Notes under the pieces: model-generated | The model's database searches: none | Told to the model about the DNA's origin: nothing | Seen by the model: the letters and a program-made list of their open reading frames with translations, nothing else | Assembly (NCBI RefSeq): GCF_029714425.1 | Contig: NZ_CP121668.1 | Span: forward strand, 62,001-126,000 | Direction of reading: 5' to 3' | Origin: Bradyrhizobium sp. CB2312 | Lineage (GTDB): Bacteria; Pseudomonadota; Alphaproteobacteria; Rhizobiales; Xanthobacteraceae | Length of the DNA stretch: 64,000 nt | Part shown: one piece after another, positions 37,607 through 48,410 of the stretch | How the letters are laid out: every line of letters begins with the position of its first letter | How positions within the stretch are numbered: position 1 is the stretch's first letter | Program-made: the position numbers and the translations under genes

Positions 37607-38544
37607 GCGTGGGGTGCGGCTGGCGCCGTCTCAGCGGCCGATACGATCTGCGCTGGGCTGACGACTGGCTGCACCGGCTTCGAGGCGCCATCCTGCGCCG
37701 GCGCCTTGGTCAGCAGGCGGCAGAGCCGCGCCAGGGTCGGGCGCAGCTCGTGGCGATGCACGACCATGTCGACCATGCCGTGCTCCTTCAGATATTCGGC
37801 GCGCTGGAAGCCTTCGGGCAGCTTCTCGCGAATGGTCTGCTCGATCACGCGCGCACCGGCGAAACCGATGAGCGCGCCCGGCTCGGCGATCTGCACGTCG
37901 CCCAGCATCGCATAGGACGCGGTGACGCCGCCGGTGGTCGGATTGGTCAGCACGACGATGTAGGGCAGCTTTGCCTCGCGCAGCATCTGGACCGCGACCG
38001 TGGTGCGCGGCATCTGCATCAGCGACAAAATGCCTTCCTGCATGCGGGCACCGCCCGATGCGGCGAACACGATGAACGGCGACTTCTTCTCGACCGCAAG
38101 CTCCAGCCCGCGCACGATCGCTTCGCCCGCAGCCATGCCGAGCGAGCCGCCCATGAAATCGAAATCCTGCACGGCGACGACGACAGCCGCGCCCTCGAGC
38201 TTGCCGTAGCCGACCTTGATCGCGTCGTTGAGGTTGGTCCGCGCCCGCGCATCCTTGATGCGGTCGACATATTTCTTCTCGTCGCGGAACTTGAGCGGAT
38301 CGGGCGTCACGTCAGGCAGCGCGACATCGAACCAGGTCTCGTTGTCGAAGATCGACTTCAGACGCGCCACCGCGCCCATGCGCATGTGGTAGTTCGAGCC
38401 AGGAATGACGAACTGGTTGGCCTCGACGTCCTTGTAGAACACGAGCTGCCCGGAATCCGGGCACTTGATCCACAAATTCTCGGGCGTCTCCCGCCGCAGC
38501 ATGTTGCGGATTTTCGGCCGGACCACATTGGTAAGCCAGTTCAT
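37603..38544 (-). CDS. accD: Acetyl-CoA carboxylase carboxyltransferase beta subunit AccD
   Basis: Beta subunit (313 aa) of the carboxyltransferase that makes malonyl-CoA. The carboxyltransferase core is intact ([15 protein letters not shown] segment [31 protein letters not shown]). The N-terminal zinc ribbon of E. coli AccD (two CXXC pairs) has decayed: the first pair reads CPDS and the second IPGS, leaving one Cys. As I recall this is a trait of alphaproteobacterial AccD, not damage. The C-terminal tail is Ala/Pro-rich. It lies just downstream of trpA and overlaps folC. Confidence 0.95.
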   Translation of the reverse strand: MNWLTNVVRPKIRNMLRRETPENLWIKCPDSGQLVFYKDVEANQFVIPGSNYHMRMGAVARLKSIFDNETWFDVALPDVTPDPLKFRDEKKYVDRIKDARARTNLNDAIKVGYGKLEGAAVVVAVQDFDFMGGSLGMAAGEAIVRGLELAVEKKSPFIVFAASGGARMQEGILSLMQMPRTTVAVQMLREAKLPYIVVLTNPTTGGVTASYAMLGDVQIAEPGALIGFAGARVIEQTIREKLPEGFQRAEYLKEHGMVDMVVHRHELRPTLARLCRLLTKAPAQDGASKPVQPVVSPAQIVSAAETAPAAPHA

Positions 38545-38657
38545 GGTTTGCTCCGATGTGCGACCCCGCCTCGCGGGATCGCCTGAAGGACTATATGGCG
38601 GCCGGGCCGCTGCCGGGCAAGCCGTCGTGTCGTCCGCTTTGGCAGCGGAATTATGGC

Positions 38658-39494
38658 CTATTCGGCCGCCTGTTTCGCAGCCCTAACGCCCTGGGCCAGG
38701 GCCGCCGTCAGCTCAGCCACGGCGTTAACGGTTTTGGCGGTGGCGCGGCCCTCGGCATCGAGGCTGTTCTTCAGCGCATCGACCAGCGCAGTGCCGACCA
38801 CCGAACCATCGGCCTTCTCGGCGATGGCGCGCGCCGCCTCCGGCGTGCGGATGCCAAAACCAACGCAGATCGGCAGCTTGGTATGCCGCTTGATGCGCGC
38901 GACAGCTTCACCGACGGCATTGGCGTCCGCCGCCGCTGCACCGGTGATGCCGGCGATGGAGACGTAATAGACAAAGCCTGATGTGTTCGCGAGCACCGCG
39001 GGCAGGCGCTTGTCGTCGGTGGTCGGGGTCGCGAGGCGAATGAAGTTCAGGCCCGCCTTCAGCGCGGGAATGCACAGCTCGTCGTCTTCCTCCGGAGGCA
39101 AATCGACGATGATCAGGCCGTCAACGCCGGCCGTCTTGGCATCAGCCAAAAACTTGTCGACGCCGTAAATGTAGATCGGATTGTAATAGCCCATCAGCAC
39201 CAGCGGCGTGACGTTGTCGTCCTTTCGGAAGGCGCGCACGAGTTCCAGCGTCTTCTTCAAGGTCATGCCGTTCTTGAGCGCGCGCAGACCTGCCGCCTGA
39301 ATCGAGGGACCATCCGCCATCGGATCGGTGAAGGGAATGCCGAGTTCGATGACGTCGGCGCCTGATTTCGAGAGCGCCTTGACGATCTCGAGCGACGTCG
39401 CCGGATCGGGATCGCCGGCCATCACATAGGTGACGAAGGCCGCGCGGCCTTGCTTCTTCAACTCGGCGAAACGAGTGTCGATACGCGTGGTCAC
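38658..39494 (-). CDS. trpA: Tryptophan synthase alpha subunit TrpA
   Basis: TIM-barrel alpha subunit, 278 aa, that cleaves indole-3-glycerol phosphate. The catalytic Glu lies in [16 protein letters not shown], and Asp in [12 protein letters not shown]; the phosphate-binding loop is [13 protein letters not shown]. It overlaps trpB by four bases (ATGA), which fits obligate pairing of the alpha2-beta2 enzyme. It is followed after 113 bases by accD on the same strand. Confidence 0.96.
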   Translation of the reverse strand: MTTRIDTRFAELKKQGRAAFVTYVMAGDPDPATSLEIVKALSKSGADVIELGIPFTDPMADGPSIQAAGLRALKNGMTLKKTLELVRAFRKDDNVTPLVLMGYYNPIYIYGVDKFLADAKTAGVDGLIIVDLPPEEDDELCIPALKAGLNFIRLATPTTDDKRLPAVLANTSGFVYYVSIAGITGAAAADANAVGEAVARIKRHTKLPICVGFGIRTPEAARAIAEKADGSVVGTALVDALKNSLDAEGRATAKTVNAVAELTAALAQGVRAAKQAAE

Positions 39495-40708
39495 TTGCTC
39501 TTGCCCCTCAGGATGTCGCCGACCTGCGGGACGTCCTTGTCGCCGCGGCCGGAGAGATTGACGACCATCAGGTGGTCTTTCGGCCGCTTCGGCGCGAGCT
39601 CCATCACCTTGGCGATGGCATGCGCCGGCTCGAGCGCGGGGATGATGCCTTCGAGACGCGACAGCAGCTGGAACGCGGCGAGTGCCTCGTCGTCGGTCGC
39701 GGAGAGATAATTGACGCGGCCGATCTCATGCAGCCAGGAATGCTCGGGGCCGATGCCGGGGTAGTCGAGGCCGGCCGAGATCGAATGCGCGTCCTGGATC
39801 TGGCCGTCTTCATTCATCAAGAGATAGGTGCGGTTGCCGTGGAGCACGCCGGGACGGCCGCCCGCGATCGAGGCCGCATGCAGCTGCGTCAGACCATGGC
39901 CGGCGGCTTCGACGCCAAAGATCTCGACGGAGGGATCGTCGAGGAACGGGTGGAACAGGCCCATCGCGTTCGAGCCGCCGCCGATACAGGCAACGAGCGA
40001 ATCCGGCAAGCGACCCTCGACCTCCTGCATCTGCGCCTTGGTCTCGTTGCCGATGATCGACTGGAAGTCGCGCACCAGTGTCGGATAGGGATGTGGGCCC
40101 GCGACCGTGCCGATGCAATAGAAGGTGTTGTGCACGTTGGTGACCCAGTCGCGCAGCGCCTCGTTCATCGCGTCCTTCAGCGTGCGCGTGCCCGACTGCA
40201 CCGGAAGCACCTTTGCGCCCAGCATCTCCATGCGGATCACGTTGGGCTGCTGCCGCTCGACGTCGACGGCGCCCATATAGACCACGCATTCGAGGCCAAA
40301 GCGCGCGCACAGCGTCGCGGTGGCGACACCGTGCTGGCCGGCGCCGGTCTCCGCGATGATGCGCTTCTTGCCCATGCGCCGCGCCAGCATGATCTGGCCA
40401 AGCACGTTGTTCACCTTGTGCGAGCCGGTGTGGTTGAGCTCTTCGCGCTTGAGGTAAATCTTGGCGCCGCCGAGGTGCTCGGTGAGACGCTCGGCGAAGT
40501 AGAGCGGCGAGGGCCGGCCGACATAGTTCTTGAGATAGCCGTTCATCTCGGCCTGGAAGGCCGCATCGGCCTTCGCGGCGGTGTAGGCCTTCTCCAGATC
40601 GAGGATCAGCGGCATCAGGGTTTCGGCGACGAAGCGTCCGCCGAAGATGCCGAAATGGCCGCGCTCATCGGGGCCGCTGCGATAGGAATTTGGTTTGGCG
40701 ATGTTCAT
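39491..40708 (-). CDS. trpB: Tryptophan synthase beta subunit TrpB
   Basis: PLP enzyme that condenses indole and serine, 405 aa from ATG at 40708. The Schiff-base lysine lies in [11 protein letters not shown], the phosphate-binding glycines in [12 protein letters not shown], and the catalytic Glu in [10 protein letters not shown]. The open frame continues upstream but is inside trpF; the ATG overlaps the trpF stop. TrpF, TrpB and TrpA are therefore one coupled operon. Confidence 0.96.
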   Translation of the reverse strand: MNIAKPNSYRSGPDERGHFGIFGGRFVAETLMPLILDLEKAYTAAKADAAFQAEMNGYLKNYVGRPSPLYFAERLTEHLGGAKIYLKREELNHTGSHKVNNVLGQIMLARRMGKKRIIAETGAGQHGVATATLCARFGLECVVYMGAVDVERQQPNVIRMEMLGAKVLPVQSGTRTLKDAMNEALRDWVTNVHNTFYCIGTVAGPHPYPTLVRDFQSIIGNETKAQMQEVEGRLPDSLVACIGGGSNAMGLFHPFLDDPSVEIFGVEAAGHGLTQLHAASIAGGRPGVLHGNRTYLLMNEDGQIQDAHSISAGLDYPGIGPEHSWLHEIGRVNYLSATDDEALAAFQLLSRLEGIIPALEPAHAIAKVMELAPKRPKDHLMVVNLSGRGDKDVPQVGDILRGKSK

Positions 40709-41364
40709 CGAACGCTCAACTCTTGAGTGGCGCGCGCGGCGCGAATGAAGGCCTTGATCAGCTCGGGATCCTTGACGCCGGGTGCGCTCTCGACACCGGA
40801 GGACACGTCGACGCCGCCGGCGCGGGTAACGCGCAGCGCTTCGGCAACGTTGCCGGCGTCGAGTCCGCCCGAGACCATGTAGGGCAATTTCAGATCGAGA
40901 TTTTCCAGGAGGTGCCATTCGAACGGCTCGCCCAGGCCGCCGGGCCGGGTCGCATCCTTCGGCGCGCGCGCGTCGAACAGGATACGGTCGGCGACCGCCG
41001 CATAGCCGGGCAGCACGGCGAGATCGGCCGCGGTTGCGACCGGCACCGCCTTCATCACCGGGCGGCCGAACCGCTGCTTGATGTCGCGCAGCCGCGCCAC
41101 GCTCTCCTTGCCGTGCAGCTGGAAGATGTCCGGCGACAGCGCATCCATGATGTTGTCGAGCGTGGCGTCATCGGCATCGACGGTGAGCGCCACCTTGAGC
41201 GCGCGCCGCTTCACCTGGCGGCCGAGGTCACGGCCGGCTTCCAGCGACAGATGCCGCGGCGACGGCGGAAAGAACACGAAGCCCACCATGTCGGCGCCGG
41301 CGTCGAGCGCGACGTCAAGCGTCTCGCGCGTGGACAGGCCGCAGATTTTGACGAGCAGGGACAT
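40705..41364 (-). CDS. trpF: Phosphoribosylanthranilate isomerase TrpF
   Basis: TIM-barrel isomerase of tryptophan synthesis, 219 aa. The catalytic Cys is in [11 protein letters not shown], the catalytic Asp in [11 protein letters not shown], and the C-terminal phosphate site in [16 protein letters not shown]. It is the first gene of the trpF-trpB-trpA operon here; upstream is the lapA-like gene on the same strand with a 64-base gap. Confidence 0.95.
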   Translation of the reverse strand: MSLLVKICGLSTRETLDVALDAGADMVGFVFFPPSPRHLSLEAGRDLGRQVKRRALKVALTVDADDATLDNIMDALSPDIFQLHGKESVARLRDIKQRFGRPVMKAVPVATAADLAVLPGYAAVADRILFDARAPKDATRPGGLGEPFEWHLLENLDLKLPYMVSGGLDAGNVAEALRVTRAGGVDVSSGVESAPGVKDPELIKAFIRAARATQELSVR

Positions 41365-41428
41365 GGTCTCGAAGCGGGTAGCGGCCGCAAGGGGCGCCGG
41401 GAAACGGGTTTTTCGGTCGGGGCCGCTT

Positions 41429-41821
41429 CTACAACGTCGCGCGCTGCTTGTCTCGCCCGATAGGCCCGTAAAGGCCTACCCCCGCGGGGACGGGGAGGCG
41501 CTGGGATTCGGGCTTTGCGGCGGCCATCTGGGCCCGCAGATCGGCCAGCTCGACCCGGGCAGCCCGCGCATCCGCATCGTTCCGCCGCGCCGCGCGGCGC
41601 CAGCGCCGCTGGCCGAACCAGACCGCACAGCCGCCGGCGACAACCCCGATGGCGGCCACCAGGATCAGCAGCAGGAACAGCGGCAGCGTCACCGCGAAGG
41701 ACGGATCGTCCGTGACGAAGGGATCGAGGGAGACCGTGACGAAATGCCGGTTGGCGACGGCGAAGGTCACCAGGAGCAGGCCCAGCGGAATCACGATCAG
41801 CGCGGTCAGGAACTTTCGCAT
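41429..41821 (-). CDS. LapA-domain small membrane protein
   Basis: Protein of 130 aa with two transmembrane helices (LTALIVIPLGLLLVTFAVAN and LPLFLLLILVAAIGVVAGG), a short loop between them, and a basic then charged cytosolic tail. This layout, with NRHFVTVSLDPF after the first helix, is the LapA (YciS-like) domain. In E. coli the LapAB pair takes part in lipopolysaccharide assembly control; no lapB gene is in the window. It is followed by trpF and preceded by ihfB, a common order in Bradyrhizobium. Confidence 0.8.
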   Translation of the reverse strand: MRKFLTALIVIPLGLLLVTFAVANRHFVTVSLDPFVTDDPSFAVTLPLFLLLILVAAIGVVAGGCAVWFGQRRWRRAARRNDADARAARVELADLRAQMAAAKPESQRLPVPAGVGLYGPIGRDKQRATL

Positions 41822-41892
41822 CGCGATCGCTCGTCTTGAATCAAGCTTGCTGCCGCATCATGCGGCCGTTCGGTTAAACGCCGACGACAGCC

Positions 41893-42198
41893 TTAGTCTG
41901 CAGCGCCGGGATCCGGATGGTCGCGGTTCAGCCGCTCGCGCATTTCCTTGCCGGTCTTGAAGAACGGAACGCTCTTCTGGTCGACGGGCACATGGGCGCC
42001 GGTGCGCGGATTGCGCCCGGCGCGTGCAGGGCGATGCTTGACCGAGAAGGCACCGAAACCGCGCAGCTCGACGCGGTCACCGCGCGCGAGGGCCGCTACG
42101 ATCTCTTCGAGAATCGCATTCACAATGTTCTCGACATCCCGCTGGTACAAATGCGGGTTGTGCTCGGCGATACGCTGAACAAGTTCGGATTTGATCAT
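41893..42198 (-). CDS. ihfB: Integration host factor beta subunit
   Basis: HU/IHF-family DNA-bending protein of 101 aa. It opens [20 protein letters not shown] and carries [15 protein letters not shown] and the beta-arm [12 protein letters not shown] with the intercalating Pro. IHF-beta rather than HU is indicated by the ELRGFG and GRNPRTG context and by the position near rpsA, sppA and cmk, which is the usual place for ihfB. The C-terminal tail (PDPGAAD) is short. Confidence 0.95.
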   Translation of the reverse strand: MIKSELVQRIAEHNPHLYQRDVENIVNAILEEIVAALARGDRVELRGFGAFSVKHRPARAGRNPRTGAHVPVDQKSVPFFKTGKEMRERLNRDHPDPGAAD

Positions 42199-42369
42199 CG
42201 AGAGATAGGACCCGGAAGCGTGCGGATGACCATTTCCGTGAAAATACTGTGATCTGTCAAGACGCTAAATCAAGGTTGAGCGTCGGGAAAATACGTGACA
42301 AATGCCGGAAAAGCAGGCTGACCGCCCACCCGTCAGACGGGAAAATCCTCCAGGCCTCGCCCGGTTCCG

Positions 42370-43350
42370 TCAATTCGACCCCGCCGGCTGCCACAGGGCC
42401 AGCATTCCATCGATTCCAACCCGATCCACGGCCTGCACAACGCCAGTTTGCCCGATCTGATGCGCAATCGAGCCTAAACCAAGCGCTTCCAGCGTCACGG
42501 CGGCCGCAGTCTTGAGGAACGGCAGATCGCCAAAGCGCGGCTGGAGCTTGTAATCGCGCACCGAAAGACCCTTCTTGACGCCCTTCTGCTCGACCAGCCA
42601 GGTCACCGCCGTCTTCTCGTCGCCGATCTGGTCGATCAGCTTGAGGTCGATCGCCTGGCGTCCGGTGAAGACGCGGCCGTCGGCGACTTTTTCGAGCTGC
42701 GTGTCATCCATGCCACGCCGGTCCTTCACCAGGCCCTTGAACCAGGCATAGGAATCCTTCACCAGCGCATCGAGCGCGGCCCTCGCCTCGGGGCTGGTGG
42801 GCTCAAAACCGTTCGGCGCGGCCTTCAGCGGCGAGGATTTGACCTCCTCGACCTTGACGCCGATCGTCTTCAGGAGCTCGGCGACGTTGGGATACTGGAA
42901 CAGCACGCCGATCGAGCCGACCAGCGAGCTCTGCTGCGCGATGATATGGTCGCTCGCGATCGCGGTGATGTAGCCGCCGGAGGCGGCAAGGCCCTCGACC
43001 ACGACGACGAGCGGCTTCTTTGCCTTGAGCCGCACGAGCGAATCGTAGAGCTGCTCGGAGCCGGCTGTCGTCCCGCCCGGCGAGTTGATGTGAACGATGA
43101 CGGCGGCGGCCTGCGAATTCTCCAGCCGCTCCAGCGCCTGCGTGCGATCAGAGTCGCTGCGGATCAGGCCTTCGATCTGCACCCGCGCAATCGAGCCGGC
43201 GGCTGCGAATGTGCCGCGCGCGCCGGGCGTTGCGACCAGCGCGAAGCCCGCGATCGCGGCGATCGCGATCAGCGCGGCCATCACGCGCCAGAACGTCAGC
43301 TTGCGGCGGATCCTGCGGCGATCGACGATGATGTCCGAATCGAGCGACAT
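42370..43350 (-). CDS. sppA: Signal peptide peptidase SppA (short type)
   Basis: Membrane-anchored serine protease of 326 aa that degrades cleaved signal peptides. After a basic N-terminus there is one transmembrane helix (VMAALIAIAAIAGFALVAT). The catalytic Ser lies in EGLAASGGYITA and the Lys in VKSSPLKAAPNGF, the Ser-Lys dyad of the S49 family. GGAG before ATG at 43350 fixes the start; the open frame further upstream has no family sequence. It is the short, single-domain form. Confidence 0.92.
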   Translation of the reverse strand: MSLDSDIIVDRRRIRRKLTFWRVMAALIAIAAIAGFALVATPGARGTFAAAGSIARVQIEGLIRSDSDRTQALERLENSQAAAVIVHINSPGGTTAGSEQLYDSLVRLKAKKPLVVVVEGLAASGGYITAIASDHIIAQQSSLVGSIGVLFQYPNVAELLKTIGVKVEEVKSSPLKAAPNGFEPTSPEARAALDALVKDSYAWFKGLVKDRRGMDDTQLEKVADGRVFTGRQAIDLKLIDQIGDEKTAVTWLVEQKGVKKGLSVRDYKLQPRFGDLPFLKTAAAVTLEALGLGSIAHQIGQTGVVQAVDRVGIDGMLALWQPAGSN

Positions 43351-43504
43351 CGGAATATCTCCAAATGAAAGGCGCGTCCAAGAAGGCCTGGCGCGTTGTG
43401 CCGTCACAGCGTGACGATTGGCTTATCTCGATACATCAATTGCGGCGCATTTTGAAGAAAACAAGGCTGGCACTGCGTGGCCCCGGGACACAGCCACGCA
43501 ATCG

Positions 43505-43641
43505 GTGTCGTCCCCGCGAAAGCGGGGAGCCGTAACCACAAGGTGGAGTCGTTGCGCGGAACGGGTAACTCCAAGTCTTCGTCAAACTACTTCCTGTAGC
43601 TATGGGTCCCGGGCTCGCGCTCCGCGCGCCCCGGGACGACA
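43505..43641. repeat. Intergenic repeat between sppA and rpsA
   Basis: GTGTCGTCCCCGCGAAAGCG at 43505 with its complement-rich partner, then GGGTCCCGGGCTCGCGC and GCGCGCCCCGGGACGACA at the right. The outer parts TGTCGTCCC and GGGACGACA are inverted. It separates rpsA from sppA together with the rpsA terminator. Confidence 0.65.
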
Positions 43642-43661
43642 GCGGAGTATACAGCAACAAC

Positions 43662-43690
43662 AAAAAAGCCCCGGCTTTCGCCGGGGCTTT
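43662..43690 (-). terminator. Rho-independent terminator of rpsA
   Basis: On the minus strand AAAGCCCCGGC-GAAA-GCCGGGGCTTT is a perfect 11-bp stem with GAAA loop, followed by a T run (TTTTTTG in total). It comes 26 bases after the rpsA stop. It is the clearest intrinsic terminator in the window. Confidence 0.93.
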
Positions 43691-43715
43691 GATGTCAGCA
43701 AAACAGACGTTTCGC

Positions 43716-45422
43716 TTACTTGCTGTCGCGGTTCTTGAGCGCGGTGCCCAGGATGTCGCCGAGCGTCGCACCCGAATCGGAGGAACCGTACTGCGCGATG
43801 GCTTCCTTCTCTTCGGCGACTTCGAGCGCCTTGATCGACACCTGGACCTTGCGGGCCTTCTTGTCGAACTGGATCACGCGGGCATCGACCTTCTCGCCGA
43901 CGGCGAAGCGTTCGGCGCGCTGGTCGTTGCGGTCACGCGCGAGCTCCGAGCGCTTGATGAAGGTGGTGAAGTCGGTACCGGCGATCTTCACCTCGATGCC
44001 GCTCTCCTTCACTTCGAGCACTTCGCAGGTCACGACCGCGCCCTTCTTGACATCGCCCGGCTCAGCGAAGGGGTCGCCTTCGAGCTGCTTGATGCCGAGC
44101 GAGATGCGCTCCTTCTCGACGTCCACATCGAGCACCACGGCCTTCACCACGTCGCCCTTCTTGTAGTTGTCGATCACCTGCTCGCCCGGAAGCTTCCAGT
44201 CGAGATCGGAAAGGTGGACCATGCCGTCGACGTCGCCCTCGAGACCCAGGAACAGACCGAACTCGGTCTTGTTCTTGACCTCGCCCTCGACCACCGAACC
44301 GGTCGGGTGACCTTCGACGAAGACCTCCCAGGGGTTGCGCATGGTCTGCTTGAGGCCGAGCGAGATGCGGCGCTTGACGGAATCGACTTCCAGCACCTGC
44401 ACGTCGACTTCCTGCGAGGTCGACACGATCTTGCCGGGGTGCATGTTCTTCTTGGTCCACGACATCTCGGAGACGTGGATCAGGCCTTCGATGCCCGGCT
44501 CGAGCTCGACGAACGCACCGTAGTCGGTGATGTTGGTGACGCGGCCGGTGAAGCGGGCACCCAGCGGGTACTTGGCTTCGATGCCCTGCCACGGATCGTC
44601 CAGCAGCTGCTTCATGCCCAGCGAGATGCGGTGCGTCTCGTGGTTGATCTTGATGATCTTGACCTTCACGGTCTGGCCGATCGAGAGCACCTCGGTCGGG
44701 TGGTTGACGCGGCGCCACGCGATGTCGGTGACGTGCAGCAGGCCGTCGATGCCGCCGAGATCAACGAACGCACCGTAATCGGTGATGTTCTTGACCACGC
44801 CGTCGATGACCTGACCCTCTTCGAGGTTCTGCACCAGCTCCTGGCGCTGCTCGGCGCGGGTCTCTTCGAGAACCGTGCGGCGGGACACCACGATGTTGCC
44901 GCGGCGGCGGTCCATCTTGAGGATCTGGAACGGCTGCGAGTTGTTCATCAGCGGCGCAACGTCGCGGATCGGACGGATGTCGACCTGCGAGCGCGGCAGG
45001 AACGCCACGGCACCGTCGAGGTCGACGGTGAAGCCGCCCTTGACCTGGTTGAAGATGACGCCGTTGACCTTCTCGTTGTTCTGGAAGGCCTTCTCGAGCT
45101 TGCCCCAGCTCTCCTCGCGGCGCGCCTTGTCGCGCGACAGCACGGCTTCGCCGAGGGCGTTCTCGATGCGATCGAGGAACACTTCGACCTCGTCGCCGAC
45201 CTTGATCTCGCTGTCACGGCCGGGGCCGGAAAATTCGCGCAGGGCGACGCGGCCCTCGGTCTTCAGGCCGACGTCGATGACGGCCATGTCCTTTTCAATT
45301 GCAACCACCTTGCCCTTGACGACGGAGCTTTCCTGCAGGTTGCCACCTGCGAAGGACTCGTCGAGCATCGCGGCGAAATCGTCGCGCGAGGGGCTATAGG
45401 TATCAGCAGAAGTCGAAGCCAT
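43716..45422 (-). CDS. rpsA: 30S ribosomal protein S1
   Basis: mRNA-binding ribosomal protein of 568 aa with six S1 (OB-fold) domains. The repeat signature is easily seen (GVVKNITDYGAFVDLGGIDG, GRVTNITDYGAFVELEPGIE, GEVKNKTEFGLFLGLEG). Start at the ATG 45422 behind GGAGAACAA; the open frame runs on but is upstream space. It is followed by an intrinsic terminator and preceded by cmk; cmk-rpsA-ihfB order is classical. Confidence 0.97.
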   Translation of the reverse strand: MASTSADTYSPSRDDFAAMLDESFAGGNLQESSVVKGKVVAIEKDMAVIDVGLKTEGRVALREFSGPGRDSEIKVGDEVEVFLDRIENALGEAVLSRDKARREESWGKLEKAFQNNEKVNGVIFNQVKGGFTVDLDGAVAFLPRSQVDIRPIRDVAPLMNNSQPFQILKMDRRRGNIVVSRRTVLEETRAEQRQELVQNLEEGQVIDGVVKNITDYGAFVDLGGIDGLLHVTDIAWRRVNHPTEVLSIGQTVKVKIIKINHETHRISLGMKQLLDDPWQGIEAKYPLGARFTGRVTNITDYGAFVELEPGIEGLIHVSEMSWTKKNMHPGKIVSTSQEVDVQVLEVDSVKRRISLGLKQTMRNPWEVFVEGHPTGSVVEGEVKNKTEFGLFLGLEGDVDGMVHLSDLDWKLPGEQVIDNYKKGDVVKAVVLDVDVEKERISLGIKQLEGDPFAEPGDVKKGAVVTCEVLEVKESGIEVKIAGTDFTTFIKRSELARDRNDQRAERFAVGEKVDARVIQFDKKARKVQVSIKALEVAEEKEAIAQYGSSDSGATLGDILGTALKNRDSK

Positions 45423-45688
45423 TTGTTCTCCAGTTGCGGATGTCTTGCCGGCCGTTGGGTTTAAGGGCGCATCGCACACGCAGTGTCGGAAGGTCCGCAA
45501 AACCTTCGAGCGACCGCTCGTTGCCCGGGCCTTGCGGCCAGAACAACGGAAGCGAGCCGGCTGAGGCCCGCGCATTCGATACGTGGAATTCTTGTGTCCG
45601 GAGCTGGATGCGACGGCTCCCGAAACGGGAACCGAGGTATCGACCTCAAAGAGCGGGAGCGGGCGCTTCCTCCAATGACGGCCGCGGC

Positions 45689-46327
45689 TTAACCCCGCGG
45701 ACGGCCCGCTCGGACGGCCTCGATAATGTCGATGGCGGCCCGGACGCCGCCTTCTATATCCAGTTGGGAGTTATCTAGCAAGTAAGCATCCGGGGCCGGT
45801 TTTAGAGGCGCAATCGGCCGGTTCTTGTCGCGTTCGTCGCGCTGGATGATGTCCGCGAGCACAGCCGCCTCGTCCGCCTGCTCGCCCCTTGCCCTGGCCT
45901 CCATGGTCCGCCGCCGCGCGCGAACCCGGGGGTCGGCGACCACGAAAATCTTCACGTCTGCATGAGGACAGATCACGGTTCCAATGTCCCGGCCGTCCAG
46001 CACGGCGCCGGGCGGATCGGCGGCAAATTGCCGCTGGAAATTGAGCAGGGCTTCACGAACCCTGGGGATGGCCGACACGATGGAAGCGCCCTCGCCGGCC
46101 TCCTGGGTCTTCAGCGCGGGGTTGCCGAACTTTTCGGGATCGAGTTCCAGCGCAGCCTGGACCGCGGCCGCCTCATCCCGGAGATCATGACCCGACTGCA
46201 TCAGGGCATAGGCCACCGCGCGATAGATCACGCCGGTATCGAGATGACGATAGCCGTAATGATGGGCGAGGCGCTTGCCGAGCGTCCCCTTGCCCGAGGC
46301 GGCGGGACCGTCGATGGCGATGATCAT
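45689..46327 (-). CDS. cmk: Cytidylate kinase
   Basis: Phosphorylates CMP and dCMP, 212 aa. The P-loop is [16 protein letters not shown]; the CMP-binding region has [14 protein letters not shown] and [13 protein letters not shown], and the lid has [19 protein letters not shown]. It overlaps aroA (ATGA) at its start and lies upstream of rpsA with 266 bases between. Confidence 0.96.
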   Translation of the reverse strand: MIIAIDGPAASGKGTLGKRLAHHYGYRHLDTGVIYRAVAYALMQSGHDLRDEAAAVQAALELDPEKFGNPALKTQEAGEGASIVSAIPRVREALLNFQRQFAADPPGAVLDGRDIGTVICPHADVKIFVVADPRVRARRRTMEARARGEQADEAAVLADIIQRDERDKNRPIAPLKPAPDAYLLDNSQLDIEGGVRAAIDIIEAVRAGRPRG

Positions 46328-47661
46328 GAAAACTCGGCCCCTAGCGCACGCATCATCGGGATGAAGTCCGGGAAACTGGTGGCGATGAAGGCGGTGTCGT
46401 CGACGGTCACGGGCTGGTCGGAGGCACAGCCCATCACCAGCGCGGACATCGCGATGCGATGATCCATATGGGTCGCGACAGTGCCGCCGCCGGGTACATG
46501 ACCGCGGCCCTCGACGATCAGATCGTCGCCGGAGATCTCGACCTTGACGCCGTTGACGCGGAGCATGTCGGCCGTGGCTTCGAGACGGTCGGACTCCTTG
46601 ACGCGCAGCTCCTGCAGGCCACGCATGATGGTCGTGCCCTCGGCGAAGGAGGCCGCCACCGCCAGCACGAGATATTCGTCGATCATCGAGGGCGCGCGCT
46701 CCGGCGGCACCTCGACGCCACGCAGTTTTGACGCGCGCACGCGCAATTGCGCCATCGGCTCGCCGGCATCGCCCCGCACTTCGCTCTCCTCGATCGAGGC
46801 GCCCATTTCGCGCAGCGTGGTGAACAGGCCGGTGCGCAGCGGATTGGTCATGACATCGGACAACACGATGTCGGAGCCCTCGACGATCAGCGCCGCGACG
46901 ATCGGGAAGGCGGCCGACGAGGGATCGGCGGGCACGACGACGTTGGCTCCATGCAGCTCAGGCTGACCGACGAGCGTAATGCGGCGGCCATGCTGGCCTT
47001 CCTGCACCGAGGTGATGTCGGCGCCAAAATGCTTCAGCATCAGTTCGGTGTGGTCGCGGCTGGCCTCGCTCTCGATCACGGTCGTGGCGCCCGGCGCGGC
47101 GAGGCCCGCCAGCAGCACGGCCGATTTGATCTGGGCCGAGGCGACCGGGGTCTTGTAGGTGATCGGCAGCGGATCGCGCGCGCCCTGGACGGTCAGTGGC
47201 AGGCGGCCACCCTCGCCGCCGGAGACGACCCTTGCGCCCATCTTTTCGAGCGGATCGAGGATCCGGCGCATCGGACGGCTGCGCAAGGAGGCGTCGCCGT
47301 CGAAAATCGCCGAGATCGGGCAGCCGGCGACGGCGCCCATAACCAGCCGGCAGCCGGTGCCCGAATTGCCGAAATCCAGCGCCGTCTTGGGCTGTGCAAA
47401 GCCTCCGACGCCCACGCCCTGGACCTTCCAGGCGAAATCGCCGGTGCGCTCGACCTGGGCGCCGAGGGCCTGCATGGATTTGGCGGTGTTGAGGACGTCC
47501 TCGCCCTCGAGGAGGCCCGAAATCCCGGTCTCGCCGACCGCGAGCGCGCCCAGGATCAGGGCGCGGTGGGAGATCGACTTGTCCCCGGGCACCCGTACTT
47601 TCCCGGTCAGGGGACCGCTGGCGCGCGACCGAAGGGGCGTCGGCTTGTCGGAATGGGTCAC
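46324..47661 (-). CDS. aroA: 3-phosphoshikimate 1-carboxyvinyltransferase (EPSP synthase), class II type
   Basis: Joins PEP and shikimate-3-phosphate, 445 aa from GTG at 47661 (AAGGACATAAC before it). Class II features are [25 protein letters not shown] and [10 protein letters not shown]. In the glyphosate-insensitive CP4 enzyme the loop reads GNAATG with Ala100; here it reads GNSGTG, keeping Gly, so by that criterion the enzyme may be sensitive. It overlaps cmk and is divergent from the TIGR02300-type gene. Confidence 0.94.
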   Translation of the reverse strand: MTHSDKPTPLRSRASGPLTGKVRVPGDKSISHRALILGALAVGETGISGLLEGEDVLNTAKSMQALGAQVERTGDFAWKVQGVGVGGFAQPKTALDFGNSGTGCRLVMGAVAGCPISAIFDGDASLRSRPMRRILDPLEKMGARVVSGGEGGRLPLTVQGARDPLPITYKTPVASAQIKSAVLLAGLAAPGATTVIESEASRDHTELMLKHFGADITSVQEGQHGRRITLVGQPELHGANVVVPADPSSAAFPIVAALIVEGSDIVLSDVMTNPLRTGLFTTLREMGASIEESEVRGDAGEPMAQLRVRASKLRGVEVPPERAPSMIDEYLVLAVAASFAEGTTIMRGLQELRVKESDRLEATADMLRVNGVKVEISGDDLIVEGRGHVPGGGTVATHMDHRIAMSALVMGCASDQPVTVDDTAFIATSFPDFIPMMRALGAEFS

Positions 47662-47830
47662 GTTATGTCCTTGGATAGGCCCGAAATATCCCTGCGGGGC
47701 TCGCGGGGCAGGTACCACATGGTCTCCCCGGCGTCACGGGCATGTCTTTCTCCCGTAATGCGCTATTGACAGCGGGCCGCCAACTAGCCAAGTGAAGCAC
47801 CGCTTTTCAGACATTCCCAGGATTCCTGCC

Positions 47831-48238
47831 GTGGCCAAGTCCGAACTCGGAACCAAACGTATTTGCCCGACCACGGGCAAGAAATTCTATGATCTCAACA
47901 AGAATCCGGTGATCTCGCCCTATACCGGCGAGGTGGTTCCGATCGCCCCGGTTGCCCCTGCTCGCGCGCCCCGTGGCGCGGAAGCCCGCAGCATGGCCCA
48001 GGACACCGCGCCGGAGCCGGCCGAGGCCGAAGAGTTGGTCTCCCTCGAGGAGGCCGATGCCGAGGAGAACACCGGCAAGGTCAAGGCCGTCGTGCCCGAA
48101 TCGGAGGACGATATCGAGGTCGACGAGACCCTCGACGACGACGATGACGATGATTCGACCTTCATTGCCGACGAAGAAGAGGGCGATGAGGACGTGACCG
48201 ACATCATTGGTGATGTCGGAGGTGATGAAGAGACTTGA
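47831..48238 (+). CDS. TIGR02300-type conserved protein with acidic tail
   Basis: Small alphaproteobacterial protein of 135 aa from GTG at 47831 (AGGA eight bases before); the ATG at 47792 would add 13 residues. It opens AKSELGTKRICPTTGKKFYD, the conserved head of the family, followed by NPVISPYTGEVV. The second half is disordered and very acidic (runs of Asp/Glu, DDDDDDDSTF). Function unknown. It sits divergent from aroA and just before tRNA-Ala. Confidence 0.82.
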   Translation: MAKSELGTKRICPTTGKKFYDLNKNPVISPYTGEVVPIAPVAPARAPRGAEARSMAQDTAPEPAEAEELVSLEEADAEENTGKVKAVVPESEDDIEVDETLDDDDDDDSTFIADEEEGDEDVTDIIGDVGGDEET

Positions 48239-48329
48239 GATCAGCCCTGATCTGTGAAAAAGGGAGCACCGCGCGAGTCGGAAGGCTCGCCAGTCGGGAG
48301 TGATCCCCCAGGATCATCCCAGGACTTAA

Positions 48330-48405
<76 letters not shown>

Positions 48406-48410
48406 CGCTT

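Noticed and set aside
43602..45464. 620-codon open frame antisense to rpsA
   Set aside because: Repeat-like LDDL/HHDV composition is only the mirror of the S1 repeats.
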